DNA of 54,157 bases from Nostoc punctiforme NIES-2108 (GCA_003326195.1 LXQE01000154.1:23818-77974); one strand, 5' to 3'; counted from the stretch's first letter, positions 25,147 through 33,470 are shown. Translations and numbers: made by a program. The notes: generated by a model from the letters alone, not told the origin.

Positions 25147-26481
25147 ATGACTACTTATTCAGATAATTTTACTACGCTAAAAACCAGCAATATGCAATCA
25201 GTAACGATCAGCAATCGATTTATACTAGTGATAGTTGCCTTTAGTGTGAGTTTTGGTCTTAGCCTTGTCCCAAGCTGGGATTTTAATAAAGCCTTTCTCA
25301 CAGGTGTAATTACTGCCGTTACTATCCATACAACAGCATTATTCATAGACAAGCGGCGCAGAAATTATGAAATGTTTGTTTTAGGTTCTCTCCGCAAGCG
25401 AATTAAAGAGATGGAGGGATTAAAGGCTCGCGTTGTCAGAGAAATAAATCAAATTAAAGAACATCATAATTTATTATATTCTGAATCACAACAGGTGCAA
25501 AATCAAGTCATAGAAAGCCGTAGTCAAAGAGATAGTCTACAGCGAGAATTAAGAACATTTGCCGGACAAAAGAAGCAATTAGAAACAGAAATTAGTAACC
25601 TGCAAACTGAAATTAATAATTTGCAGAACAATCAAACTGAATTGAACAATGCTTTTTCTATCCTCACAGCAGAAAAGCGCCGTTTAGAGTCAAATTGTAA
25701 TGTATCTCGTGCTGAAATCACTCAATTGCAAAGTCAAATTTCCGAGCTACAACACGAAAAACAAGAAGTTGAAAGTAATTTAACTCTTTTAGGCAGACTC
25801 AAACCCCAATTAGAAGAAAAATTATACGAACTGCGAATTGCAATTCAAGAGCTAGAAGTTGAGACAACCCAAAACAATCAATTGCTGGTAGCAACGAAAA
25901 CCGAAAGAGAAAATCTCCAAGCTATTCTTAATTCTTCACAAACTCAACTAGCAGAACAAAAAGCTGAATTACAGCAATTACAAGGACAAGTTTCATTATT
26001 GCAAGAAGAACGAGACTCATTACAAAATCAAGTATGGGAATTGCTACAACAAGTAGAAACATTGAATCCAGAGCCTTTGTCTGATAATTTCCAAGAAGAT
26101 GATATTGAATTGTTTCCATTTTCGGAAATAATTGAATCTTCAGATGTCATTAAAAATTCGAAATTTGAGACATCAGAAAATATCCCCGAAGAATGGACCA
26201 ATTTTCTCGAAAATCTTCCAGGGCATGAGTTACAAGTATTAAAAGCTATAGTTGAACAAGATAATCCCAATAGTGCTATCAAAAAAATTGCCGAAGCAAA
26301 TATCACTATGCCAAATTTATTAATCGATTCTATAAATGAACGGGCAAATGATACTATTGGGGAATTAATAATTAATTCTGATTCCGAAAGTCCAAAAGTT
26401 TATCAGGAGCATATAACAGATGTCAAAAAAATGATTGCGATGTATGAAGGCCTCATGGCTAGACATACTTCGTCAAATTAA
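25147..26481 (+). CDS. membrane-anchored coiled-coil protein with TerB_C-like C-terminal domain
   Basis: A 444-residue protein. Two membrane helices lie at about 24-42 and 48-67, followed by a basic patch (DKRRRNYEMF) and a long coiled coil from about 80 to 300 (repeated LQxEIxxLQ heptads). A globular C-terminal domain from about 345 (EEWTNFLENLPGHELQVL, then ITMPNLLIDSINERANDTIG) resembles TerB_C, the C-terminal domain of the tellurite-resistance TerB group. The next gene, 95 bases on, encodes a DUF2791 ATPase, a known genomic companion of TerB_C proteins. It would tether that complex to a membrane. Confidence 0.72.
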   Translation: MTTYSDNFTTLKTSNMQSVTISNRFILVIVAFSVSFGLSLVPSWDFNKAFLTGVITAVTIHTTALFIDKRRRNYEMFVLGSLRKRIKEMEGLKARVVREINQIKEHHNLLYSESQQVQNQVIESRSQRDSLQRELRTFAGQKKQLETEISNLQTEINNLQNNQTELNNAFSILTAEKRRLESNCNVSRAEITQLQSQISELQHEKQEVESNLTLLGRLKPQLEEKLYELRIAIQELEVETTQNNQLLVATKTERENLQAILNSSQTQLAEQKAELQQLQGQVSLLQEERDSLQNQVWELLQQVETLNPEPLSDNFQEDDIELFPFSEIIESSDVIKNSKFETSENIPEEWTNFLENLPGHELQVLKAIVEQDNPNSAIKKIAEANITMPNLLIDSINERANDTIGELIINSDSESPKVYQEHITDVKKMIAMYEGLMARHTSSN

Positions 26482-26575
26482 ATTGTTATTGCCGTCGTCA
26501 GATTTAGTAGTAAGATGATATCCCTTACCTACTTACTACGTGCTTCTGCGTTTAGAATAAAGTGAAGTGTAATAC

Positions 26576-27904
26576 ATGGCAAAGCTCAAAATCTCGAAGA
26601 AAATCTCCACTGCTTTAATCAATTCCCTTGGTGCAGGGGTAGTACCAAGATTGGGAGTTGAATATATCGCAGTAGGTCGAGAAAAAGAACTAAAAAGCGT
26701 ATTACAAAATCTCGATGATATTACAGAAGGTGTCGCAGCATTTCGCTTCATAATTGGTAACTACGGTTCTGGGAAAAGTTTTTTATTACAACTAATTCGC
26801 AACCGCGCTATGGAGCAAGGTTTTGTAGTAGCTGATGCTGATTTATCGCCAGAACGTCGATTAGCTGGAAGCAACAATGAAGGCGTAGCGACTTATCGAG
26901 AATTAATGAGTCACCTAGCTACAAAAACTCGTCCTGATGGTGGTGCTTTAGTTTCGATTTTAGAAGGATGGATTAATAAAATTCAACAAGAAGTGGTTAA
27001 AGAAACTCAAATGCGTCCCAATGACGATGGTTTTGATGACCAAGTTGAATCAAAAATTAGGGAAGTAGTTCAGTATATTGAAGACTTAGTTCACGGCTTC
27101 GATTTTGGTAGCGTGATTATCGCTTATTGGCGTGGCTATCGATTAGATGATGATAATTTAAAAAATGCAGCAATGCGTTGGTTGCGGGGAGAATTTACTA
27201 CTAAAGTTGAGGCGAAAGCAGCTTTAGGAGTGCGCGTTATTATTGATGATGATAGTTGGTATGACTATATAAAACTGTTTGCGAAATTTGTCGCTGAGAT
27301 TGGCTATAAAGGACTGTTAATTCTAGTTGATGAAGCCGTACATTTATATCAAATATCTACTACAGTCACACGAGAAAAGAATTATAATCGACTCCTCGCA
27401 ATGTTTAACGACACCATGCAATGTAAAGCAGAACATCTTGGCATTGTTGTTGGTGGAACAACTAAATTTTTAGAAGACCCCAAACGCGGACTTTTTGCAG
27501 ACCAAGCTTGGCAAAGACGTACAAAAGAAAGTCGTTTTGTTGCCCAAGCTAATGTTCAGGAACATTTAGGGCCAGTGATTCGGTTGAACCCGTTGAGTGA
27601 AGCAGAAATATTAATGCTTTTGCAACGTTTAGCTGAGATTCATGCACTTAATTTTGGGTATGAACAGACTTTGACAAATCGTGAATTGAAAGAGTTTGTG
27701 CAAGAAATTATTAATCGCTTGGGTGCAGAAGCATTACTGACACCAGGGGAAATTGTGCGGGATTTTATGAGTGTGCTGAATATTATTCACCAAAATCCAG
27801 GAATTGCGTTTGGTGAATTAATTCATGGCTCTAAATTTAAGCCTACTGGTGTGGGTAAGGATGCAGAAGTTGATGAGGACGGCGCAGCTGAATTTAGTTT
27901 GTAG
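26576..27904 (+). CDS. BrxC/BrxD-type (DUF2791) ATP-binding protein
   Basis: A 442-residue P-loop ATPase: VGREKELKSVLQNL, Walker A FIIGNYGSGKSFLL (Lys67), the RRLAGSNNEGVATYREL segment, Walker B GLLILVDEAVHL (246-257), then GGTTKFLEDPKRGLFADQAW and PLSEAEILMLLQRL. This matches the DUF2791 group, which includes BREX BrxD and the ATPase that accompanies TerB_C proteins and a superfamily 2 helicase in predicted DNA-processing defence or stress systems. The helicase expected in that set is missing: the next genes are a decayed fragment and Uma2. Confidence 0.85.
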   Translation: MAKLKISKKISTALINSLGAGVVPRLGVEYIAVGREKELKSVLQNLDDITEGVAAFRFIIGNYGSGKSFLLQLIRNRAMEQGFVVADADLSPERRLAGSNNEGVATYRELMSHLATKTRPDGGALVSILEGWINKIQQEVVKETQMRPNDDGFDDQVESKIREVVQYIEDLVHGFDFGSVIIAYWRGYRLDDDNLKNAAMRWLRGEFTTKVEAKAALGVRVIIDDDSWYDYIKLFAKFVAEIGYKGLLILVDEAVHLYQISTTVTREKNYNRLLAMFNDTMQCKAEHLGIVVGGTTKFLEDPKRGLFADQAWQRRTKESRFVAQANVQEHLGPVIRLNPLSEAEILMLLQRLAEIHALNFGYEQTLTNRELKEFVQEIINRLGAEALLTPGEIVRDFMSVLNIIHQNPGIAFGELIHGSKFKPTGVGKDAEVDEDGAAEFSL

Positions 27905-27905
27905 T

Positions 27906-28084
27906 TTACTCTCTAGTAATTGGTAAGCCAAGCCAATCGCTAATTTCATGAGTTAGCTAGTCAAGTTCTGGCAGAGTCACAGGAAAACTATTAGCATAAT
28001 TGGTATAAATTTCATACTTTCTGCTTCCTGCCCAGATTATTAGGTAAGGTCTATCGCAAAAGCATAAATAGCTTAACTCACTTT
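27906..28084 (-). pseudogene. decayed C-terminal gene fragment
   Basis: The minus strand reads ELSYLCFCDRPYLIIWAGSR then KYEIYTNYANSFPVTLPELD, an in-frame TAG (27957-27959), then LTHEISDWLGLPITRE and a stop. The composition is protein-like on both sides of the stop, and the last part resembles, from memory, the end of cyanobacterial proteins that finish in 'L.EISDWL.LP'. No start codon is apparent, so it appears to be a truncated remnant. Confidence 0.4.
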
Positions 28085-28100
28085 AGGATACGAGCGAAAA

Positions 28101-28688
28101 TCATTCATTAGCACTCTCTGGAAACAAGCGATTCAAGTCTAATAATGCATCTTCAAATCCAGGAATTGCTACTGACTGATTCGATAAAGAAATCTGCTTA
28201 CTGAGATAGCTAAACTTACTTTGAGCATTCTGATATGGCTGGCTATGACGCTCAAGTTGACGAGCGGGCAAATTTACAATCCAGTAATCATAAATTCCGG
28301 CTTCTGCATACAATGACAACTTGATTGTTTGATCGTAATCTATAGTTTTATCCGAAATTTCAATCACTAATAAAATATCTTCAGGATAGGGATGATGAGC
28401 GAGATAATCTTCATCTCTTCCTCTTGCAATGACAACATCTGGCTCAGGCTCACTTTGATTAGGAAGGGTGATAGGATCTTGTCCACGGATGACTACTCGA
28501 TCGCCTAAAAGCCGATCCAATTGACGGCACAGGATAGAACTACAAACTGTATGAGGTGTTCCCTTTGCTGTCATTTGAATCAGTTCCCCTCGAATTAATT
28601 CAATATGATTGGCCTCTGTGAGAAATCCGAGTTCAATCAATCGATGGTATTCAGCGATGGTAAATCGCTTAGGTGTCACAACATTCAT
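28101..28688 (-). CDS. Uma2 family (DUF820) PD-(D/E)XK nuclease-like protein
   Basis: A 195-residue protein of the DUF820/Uma2 family, greatly expanded in cyanobacteria. The start ATG 28688 (MNVVTPKRFTIAEYHRLIEL) fits the family; a longer frame would begin in a dispersed repeat. Nuclease-like residues are in HIELIRGELIQM, SEPEPDVVIARGRDEDYL and DILLVIEISDKTIDYDQTIK (the E-x-S ... K step), then YAEAGIYDYWIVNL. The fold is that of a restriction endonuclease but activity is not demonstrated; many copies are thought to be linked to mobile DNA. Confidence 0.85.
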   Translation of the reverse strand: MNVVTPKRFTIAEYHRLIELGFLTEANHIELIRGELIQMTAKGTPHTVCSSILCRQLDRLLGDRVVIRGQDPITLPNQSEPEPDVVIARGRDEDYLAHHPYPEDILLVIEISDKTIDYDQTIKLSLYAEAGIYDYWIVNLPARQLERHSQPYQNAQSKFSYLSKQISLSNQSVAIPGFEDALLDLNRLFPESANE

Positions 28689-28747
28689 GAGACATCTTTC
28701 CAATATTACTTGTACACTAACAAAGATTAAACTGACTGCGTTGTTTA

Positions 28748-28961
28748 CCGCCGCAGGCATCGCAATAACTTAAGCCGTCGTTACTACAACAGAAGCATTC
28801 ATAAGTAACCTTAAAGCTGTTGTTACTAAAACTGAAGCTGTAGTTATCAATGCTGAAGCCGTTTATTACTACAGATGAAGCATTTATAAGTAACCTTAAA
28901 GCTGTTGTTACTAAAACTGAAGCTGTCGTTACCACAGCTTCAGTTGTGGTTATGAATATGA
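28748..28961. repeat. minisatellite-like degenerate repeat beside a dispersed repeat
   Basis: A piece of the 29-bp dispersed repeat (28748-28763) is followed by degenerate 21-27-base units around GAAGCTGTNGTTACTA. Superimposed on these, an 85-base unit occurs twice in tandem (28792-28876 and 28877-28961) with few differences. Read on the plus strand the units encode TEAVV-like steps, but stop codons interrupt every frame, so it is not a present-day gene. Confidence 0.75.
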
Positions 28962-28976
28962 ATTTTTGTAATAAGT

Positions 28977-30179
28977 CTATTGCAAAGGAGTAGCGATCGC
29001 CTCAAATTGCTGCCAACAAAGGTACAATGCACGCGGTACGTGAAAACATCCTTTCCATTTGCCACCTTTGAGGTTCAACAATACTTCTCCACGCCGATTG
29101 AGATAACCGAACCACTCACCGTATTCTGCATCAGCAAAGTGTGACCAGGCGTAATCGTGCATTTTTTGATACCATTCCCAACACACCTCACGCCCTGTCA
29201 GGCGATAGCCCATCGCTAATGCAACCAAAGACTCTAGGTGAACCCACCACAGTTTTTGATCCCATTCCAATTGTTGTGGGGGATGACCATCTGCATCCAT
29301 AAAGTAATACAATCCGCCGTACTCGTTATCCCAAGCAAAATTCAGGATGTTTAACACCACATCAACGGCTTGGTTAATAGTTTTGGTATCGTTTTTCCGA
29401 CTCGCGATGTCCATAATGAACCACATAGCTTCGATACCGTGACCTGGGTTAATCAACCGTCCCTCAAAACAATCGACATGGGAACCATCAGGGGCAACGT
29501 TTTCGTACATTAGTCCCCGTTCTTGGTCAAGAAAATCGGTCATCACTTCGCGGACAGTCTTAGCCAGGACATTTTCTAGTGTTTCCTTTGGCAGCAACCA
29601 TTCCATTTCTAAAGTCAGGTTGGCTAAAATCATCGGTACAGCCAATGATTTCATCGGGCGTGTGCCGGGATAGGTTTTATTATATTTGCCCTTGGGGTTA
29701 TCTTTGCGGCGTAATACGTTGTTATAAGCTTGTATAGCCACATCCTTTGCCCATTCTTCGCCGCCAGCGAGTGCATATTGACTAAATGCCATCGCCGCAA
29801 AGCAATCAGAAAAGATATTGTAAGGGTGAACCAATGGTTTCCCTTCACGGGTGAGGGCAAAGTACCAGTTCCCATCGCTATCTCTGCCATGTTGGGCGAG
29901 AAAATTAGCGCCGTTGCTGGCAATTTTTAGCCAATTTTCGCGCTTTTCTAGCTGGTTGTAAAGCATCGAAAAAGTCCACACTTGGCGGTTTTGCAGCCAG
30001 ATGAATTTGTCTGTATCATAAATTTTGCCTTCGCGATCGAGGCAGGTGAAATAGCCGCCTTGCTGCCAATCGAGAGAATATTTTTCCCAAAAGGGGAGTA
30101 CGTCGTTGAGGAGGGCGTTTTTGTAAAGTTCAGCGTAGGCGTAGCCCGCCGCAGGCATCGCTTGAAAGTCCTTCTCCAT
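28977..30179 (-). CDS. N-acylglucosamine 2-epimerase, with repeat-derived N-terminal insertion
   Basis: A 400-residue AGE-family enzyme interconverting N-acetylglucosamine and N-acetylmannosamine. It closely resembles the characterised Anabaena enzyme: LYKNALLNDVLPFWE, FIWLQNRQVWTFSM, RLINPGHGIEAMWF, KLWWVHLESLVAL and KGCFHVPRALYLCW include the active-site Arg, His and Glu residues. It starts at ATG 30179 after AAGGGGAG. After MEKDFQ the segment AMPAAGYAYA is encoded by a 29-bp dispersed repeat and has no counterpart, as I remember it, in the ~388-residue relative. The rest of the frame is intact, so the enzyme is probably active. Confidence 0.92.
   Translation of the reverse strand: MEKDFQAMPAAGYAYAELYKNALLNDVLPFWEKYSLDWQQGGYFTCLDREGKIYDTDKFIWLQNRQVWTFSMLYNQLEKRENWLKIASNGANFLAQHGRDSDGNWYFALTREGKPLVHPYNIFSDCFAAMAFSQYALAGGEEWAKDVAIQAYNNVLRRKDNPKGKYNKTYPGTRPMKSLAVPMILANLTLEMEWLLPKETLENVLAKTVREVMTDFLDQERGLMYENVAPDGSHVDCFEGRLINPGHGIEAMWFIMDIASRKNDTKTINQAVDVVLNILNFAWDNEYGGLYYFMDADGHPPQQLEWDQKLWWVHLESLVALAMGYRLTGREVCWEWYQKMHDYAWSHFADAEYGEWFGYLNRRGEVLLNLKGGKWKGCFHVPRALYLCWQQFEAIATPLQ
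30133..30161. repeat. 29-bp dispersed repeat inside the epimerase gene
   Basis: This copy begins GCGTAGGCGTAGCCC and ends GGCATCGC. On the minus strand it encodes MPAAGYAYA near the N-terminus of the epimerase and keeps the frame. Related copies are at 23005-23033, 28748-28763, 30283-30308, 31072-31100, 37729-37755 and 38083-38111. Confidence 0.8.
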
Positions 30180-30249
30180 AAATTTGCTCCCCTTTATATA
30201 CCAAAATCAATAGCTTAACAGTTATCATATTTTGACTCGAACATGGAGC

Positions 30250-30308
30250 GACGCCGATAGCGAAGCGGTAGCGAGTCATCGAGCGTCATAGCCCGTCGTA
30301 GACATCGC
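30250..30308. repeat. GC-rich dispersed repeats in the epimerase/aspartoacylase divergent promoter
   Basis: GACGCCGATAGCGAAGCGG at 30250 and following, then GCGAGTCATCGAGCG, then a copy of the 29-bp repeat (30283-30308). It occupies part of the 231-base region between the two divergent genes and stands out from the AT-rich flanks. Confidence 0.6.
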
Positions 30309-30410
30309 GTCAGTCTTTTACAAGATTTAGTCAGCAGCAGCTATACTTCTATCTTGTATCTTGCACCATTCTCAATAACCGTAGGGTAATTTTTTAGATA
30401 TGAGGTTGTT

Positions 30411-31310
30411 ATGAGTCAGATTGAACGAGTTGCGATCGTTGGAGGAAACCACGGTAATGAGTTAACAGGAGTACATTTAGTCAAAAAGTTTCAGCAATAT
30501 CCTAATTTAATTAACAGGGCAAGTTTTGAAACTCTGGCATTACTTGGTAATCTCAAAGCTATTGAAGAAGGCAAACGATACATTGAAAAAGATTTAAATC
30601 GTTGTTTCACTAATCAAGGCTTACAAAATCCTCAACTCTCAAGTTATGAAGATACGCGGGCAAAAGCAATTCAACAGATATTGCAACCGCAAAATCAGCC
30701 CTTTATAGATGTAATTATTGATTTGCACAGCACAACTGCCAATATGGGGTTAACTCTGATTTTTTGTGATATGCATCCTTTCTTACTTCGCTTAGGCGCT
30801 TATTTAAGTTCTATCAATCCTTTAGTGAAAGTCTGTATTAATCAGGAATCCAAAGAAAATGGTTTTCTCCGTTCTTTGTGCGAATTGGGTTTTGTTATAG
30901 AAGTTGGGGCTGTAGCTCAAAATGTTTTAAACGCCAAATTATTTCAGGAAACAGAACAGCTTATTTATGCAGTTTTAGATTATTTTGAAGGGTGCAATCA
31001 GGGGAATATTCCGCAGACAAGCAACCACCTTACACTTTATAAATATATTAAGACTATCGATTATCCTAGAAGCGATGCCTACGGCGGGCTACATCTACGC
31101 GGGGAAATTCAAGCCATGATTCACCCCCAGCTTCAGTTTAGGGATTATGAACCTTTGTATCCAGGCGATCCAATGTTTCTGACTTTTGAAGGAAAAGATA
31201 TTTTCTATGAGGGAGCGTCTACTGTTTATCCTATTTTTATTAATGAAGCAGCTTACTACGAGAAAGGAATTGCGATGTATTTAAGTCAAAAGCAGGAAGA
31301 AATAGTTTAA
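30411..31310 (+). CDS. aspartoacylase, with repeat-derived internal insertion
   Basis: A 299-residue zinc carboxypeptidase-fold enzyme of the aspartoacylase (N-acyl-aspartate amidohydrolase) group. Zinc ligands are in VGGNHGNELTG (His, Glu) and DLHSTTANMG (His); the substrate-binding DLNRCF and EVGAVAQN follow, and Tyr in PGDPMFLTFEGKD is in the expected place. The segment SDAYGGLHLR between DYPR and GEIQAMIHP is encoded by the 29-bp dispersed repeat (31072-31100); relatives join these two motifs through only a few residues. The frame is open and the rest is normal. Confidence 0.88.
   Translation: MSQIERVAIVGGNHGNELTGVHLVKKFQQYPNLINRASFETLALLGNLKAIEEGKRYIEKDLNRCFTNQGLQNPQLSSYEDTRAKAIQQILQPQNQPFIDVIIDLHSTTANMGLTLIFCDMHPFLLRLGAYLSSINPLVKVCINQESKENGFLRSLCELGFVIEVGAVAQNVLNAKLFQETEQLIYAVLDYFEGCNQGNIPQTSNHLTLYKYIKTIDYPRSDAYGGLHLRGEIQAMIHPQLQFRDYEPLYPGDPMFLTFEGKDIFYEGASTVYPIFINEAAYYEKGIAMYLSQKQEEIV
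31072..31100. repeat. 29-bp dispersed repeat inside the aspartoacylase gene
   Basis: The plus strand reads GCGATGCCTACGG...CATCTACGC, the complement-orientation copy of the element at 30133-30161. It is in frame, adding about nine or ten residues (SDAYGGLHLR) to the enzyme. Confidence 0.75.
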
Positions 31311-31318
31311 TTTTTTCA

Positions 31319-31423
31319 TCACCTTCGCCTCACTTTCGCTTCAATTTTATCTCTATCCACTGTTGGATCGAGATTCACCCAAGGTATTTCTCTTCGCCGA
31401 TAATTTAAATTACTCCCTGGCAT
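31319..31423 (-). pseudogene. truncated MazF/PemK-like toxin
   Basis: The 34-residue frame MPGSNLNYRRREIPWVNLDP then TVDRDKIEAKVRRR matches only the start of MazF/PemK toxins (LNYRRGEIWWVNLDPT is typical in cyanobacteria). The usual continuation with the catalytic core is gone, so it cannot be functional. It starts inside the last codons of the MazE-like remnant, as in intact mazEF operons. Confidence 0.65.
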
Positions 31424-31636
31424 TTATGCCATCTCCTGCAACGCCGTCCCAAGCAGCAATTTCAGCTTGATACTCTGCATCTTTAACATCCTGCATTTGT
31501 GCAGTAATCATTTCTGCTGCTAAAATTCGGCGGCGGTGTTCTGCTAGCAGTGTATTGATGTATGCACTACGGTTTCCCTGTGCATACTGATCTACAGCAG
31601 AATGTCTTTTTCTAAGCTAATTGTGACTTTGAGCAT
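31410..31636 (-). pseudogene. frameshifted MazE-like antitoxin
   Basis: Starting at ATG 31636 the strand reads MLKVTISLEKDILL and hits a stop; from the next frame it continues AVDQYAQGNRSAYINTLLAEH, then RRRILAAEMITAQMQDVKDA and EYQAEIAAWDGVAGDGINARE, ending at 31410. Together these make a normal ribbon-helix-helix antitoxin interrupted by one frameshift near 31592. Its partner is the MazF fragment just downstream. Confidence 0.7.
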
Positions 31637-31831
31637 CTATAAATTAATTTTTAGTATTACTATTTAGTATGACTTTATGATCATACTAATAATTTGCGAA
31701 ACTTATATACCTGGCTTATATAGGCAAATTACAGTAAAGCGTAGACACATATTCCCTTGTAGTCAGACACCACTTTAGTCGATTTATTTAGCTATAAAAA
31801 TTAAGCAAACAAATATTTTTGGCAATTAATA
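31637..31831. other. AT-rich spacer
   Basis: It holds the remains of the promoter of the decayed MazEF pair and the downstream flank of the Tab2 gene. I see no gene, terminator or RNA. Confidence 0.4.
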
Positions 31832-32626
31832 TCAATCTTCTGTCTGCAATAACCAAAAGCCGCTATAAGTCATACCAGAATCATCGGGTTGAACTAACAA
31901 AAAATGCAATCCTCGGCAATGCTTTTTGCGTTGTTCAAATGCTTGGGCTGCTGTTGTAACTTCTGGATCTTCAAATGTGGCAACAATCCATCTATCTACC
32001 AAGCTAGCTTCTAATATCAAGCCATCCGGTGCGCCAGAAATGTAGTTCAAGCTGACGGCACGGGCTTGCTGCAACCACCGTGCTAGGCGCATTGATTGCC
32101 GTCCACCATAAATTATTACACCAGGAACAGGAACTGTTGATGCTAAACCCAAATTGATTGGTTTGAGATGTTCTGGGATGTGCAAAATGGGAATGGGGCG
32201 ATCGCTAAATCTCGTTTCTACATCACTAGCAGCTAGAGTCGCAAAACGCCATTGTTCTCCCCAGAGGTTTTCTGGTAATGGTGCTGGGGGTGGTTTATCC
32301 AGCGTTGAGGGATATTGCTTTTCTTGTAACCACTGCTTTAACGCCAAGGTGTGGCGGGTAGGTTCGACATTAATACTTAAATTGCGTCCAGCTGCCTCAA
32401 TTAAACTTAGAGACTGAGGACGAAACACCTGAATTACATCTGGCAATTTTTCACCAGCAGCTAGCTCAAGTTGAGTCGCAACCCAATTAGAATTTGCTGC
32501 TGACTGGAGACAGGTGGCTTCATACTTAAAGCTACGAGTTGCGTCACAAATCAACAACTCCCATAAAATTTGTCCAGACGCATCTTGTGAGAGACGACGA
32601 TAAAAATCAACCTGCCAAATTTTCAT
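31832..32626 (-). CDS. Tab2/Atab2-family RNA-binding protein (DUF1092)
   Basis: A 264-residue DUF1092 protein. ATG 32626 gives the family start MKIWQVDFYRRL; an ATG six codons upstream is less likely. Conserved segments include GQILWELLICD, PDVIQVFRPQSLSLI, WGEQWRFATLAASDVE, INLGLASTVPVPGVIIYGGR and ARWLQQARAVSLNYISGAPDGLILE. The plant and algal homologues (ATAB2, Tab2) bind psaB mRNA and are needed for photosystem I synthesis. In cyanobacteria the RNA target is unproven. Confidence 0.88.
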   Translation of the reverse strand: MKIWQVDFYRRLSQDASGQILWELLICDATRSFKYEATCLQSAANSNWVATQLELAAGEKLPDVIQVFRPQSLSLIEAAGRNLSINVEPTRHTLALKQWLQEKQYPSTLDKPPPAPLPENLWGEQWRFATLAASDVETRFSDRPIPILHIPEHLKPINLGLASTVPVPGVIIYGGRQSMRLARWLQQARAVSLNYISGAPDGLILEASLVDRWIVATFEDPEVTTAAQAFEQRKKHCRGLHFLLVQPDDSGMTYSGFWLLQTED

Positions 32627-32654
32627 AAGTGGGAAGTGGGGCATTCGTGAGAGT

Positions 32655-33470
32655 TTAAGATATTCTAAATCTTTTCCTGAAGGCGAATAACAGACCCACT
32701 ATCCCGGAGCCGAGAACACCAAGTAATGAGTCAGGTTCTGGAATCACTGCTAGTTCTGGAACCACTGCTACTTTCTGTGGCTTTGTATCGCAGGCGCTGG
32801 AGACCTTGTTGGTATCCATCGTCACGATACCATTTTGCGCCAAGGCTCTACCACACTTAATGTTTGCGCCAGTAGTCAGGGTGATGCTCGTGAGCGCTAG
32901 AATATTTCCCAAGAACTGAGTCCCAGTACCAAGAGTCGCGGAGCTGCCGACCTGAAAAAACACATTGGGAACGTCACCGTTGGTCGTGACAATAGACGAG
33001 TTGCTTGCGGTCGTGAGCGTACTCCCTATCTGGAAAACGAAGAGTGCATTGGGGTCTCCTTGATTGTTGAGTGTGAGTTTTCCGGTCAACTGAGCCGATG
33101 AGCTAAAAGAATAGACGCCAGGTGTGAGCGTGAGTCCACCCAGATCCTTACCTGTCAAGTCCACATTGCTACTCAAGCCTGCTAAAAAATTGTACGCAGT
33201 TGCGTTATCCGCCTGAGCCTGAGCCGCAACTGTATCAGATGTGAATATTGTTCCGGTGACGCTCCCTGGAGAAAAGCCAGTGGCTGAAGAACCTGTGCTG
33301 ACACCCAGAGATTCCGTGATCAGGGAAGGGCCGGTATTAGTTACCGTCGAGGCAGCCAAGACCCCGAAGTTATTCGCCGTTCCCAGCATAGAAGTAGAAG
33401 CGGCTTTTGCTTCCGCTTGAAAACTGGAGAATACCACGATTCCCAAAACTATTGCGTACTTGTAATTCAT
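32655..33470 (-). CDS. ice-binding-like (DUF3494) protein with PEP-CTERM anchor
   Basis: A 271-residue secreted protein. A signal peptide (residues 1-23, ending AEAKA) is followed by one DUF3494 beta-helix domain (about 28-225): LGTANNFGVLAASTVTNTGP, GGLTLTPGVYSF, LTLNNQGDPNALFVFQIGS, VFFQVGSSATLGTGTQFLGN and GRALAQNGIVTMDTN. The C-terminus is a sorting signal, VIPEPDSLLGVLGSGI, a hydrophobic stretch and RKRFRIS. DUF3494 proteins often bind ice and stop recrystallisation; others act as adhesins. The gene is visibly richer in G and C than its flanks and sits between decayed toxin-antitoxin genes and repeats, which suggests lateral acquisition. Confidence 0.88.
   Translation of the reverse strand: MNYKYAIVLGIVVFSSFQAEAKAASTSMLGTANNFGVLAASTVTNTGPSLITESLGVSTGSSATGFSPGSVTGTIFTSDTVAAQAQADNATAYNFLAGLSSNVDLTGKDLGGLTLTPGVYSFSSSAQLTGKLTLNNQGDPNALFVFQIGSTLTTASNSSIVTTNGDVPNVFFQVGSSATLGTGTQFLGNILALTSITLTTGANIKCGRALAQNGIVTMDTNKVSSACDTKPQKVAVVPELAVIPEPDSLLGVLGSGIVGLLFAFRKRFRIS

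Noticed and set aside
28792..28961. Possible repeat-protein gene
   Set aside because: Every frame has stop codons within the units and no start with a ribosome-binding site; called a minisatellite.
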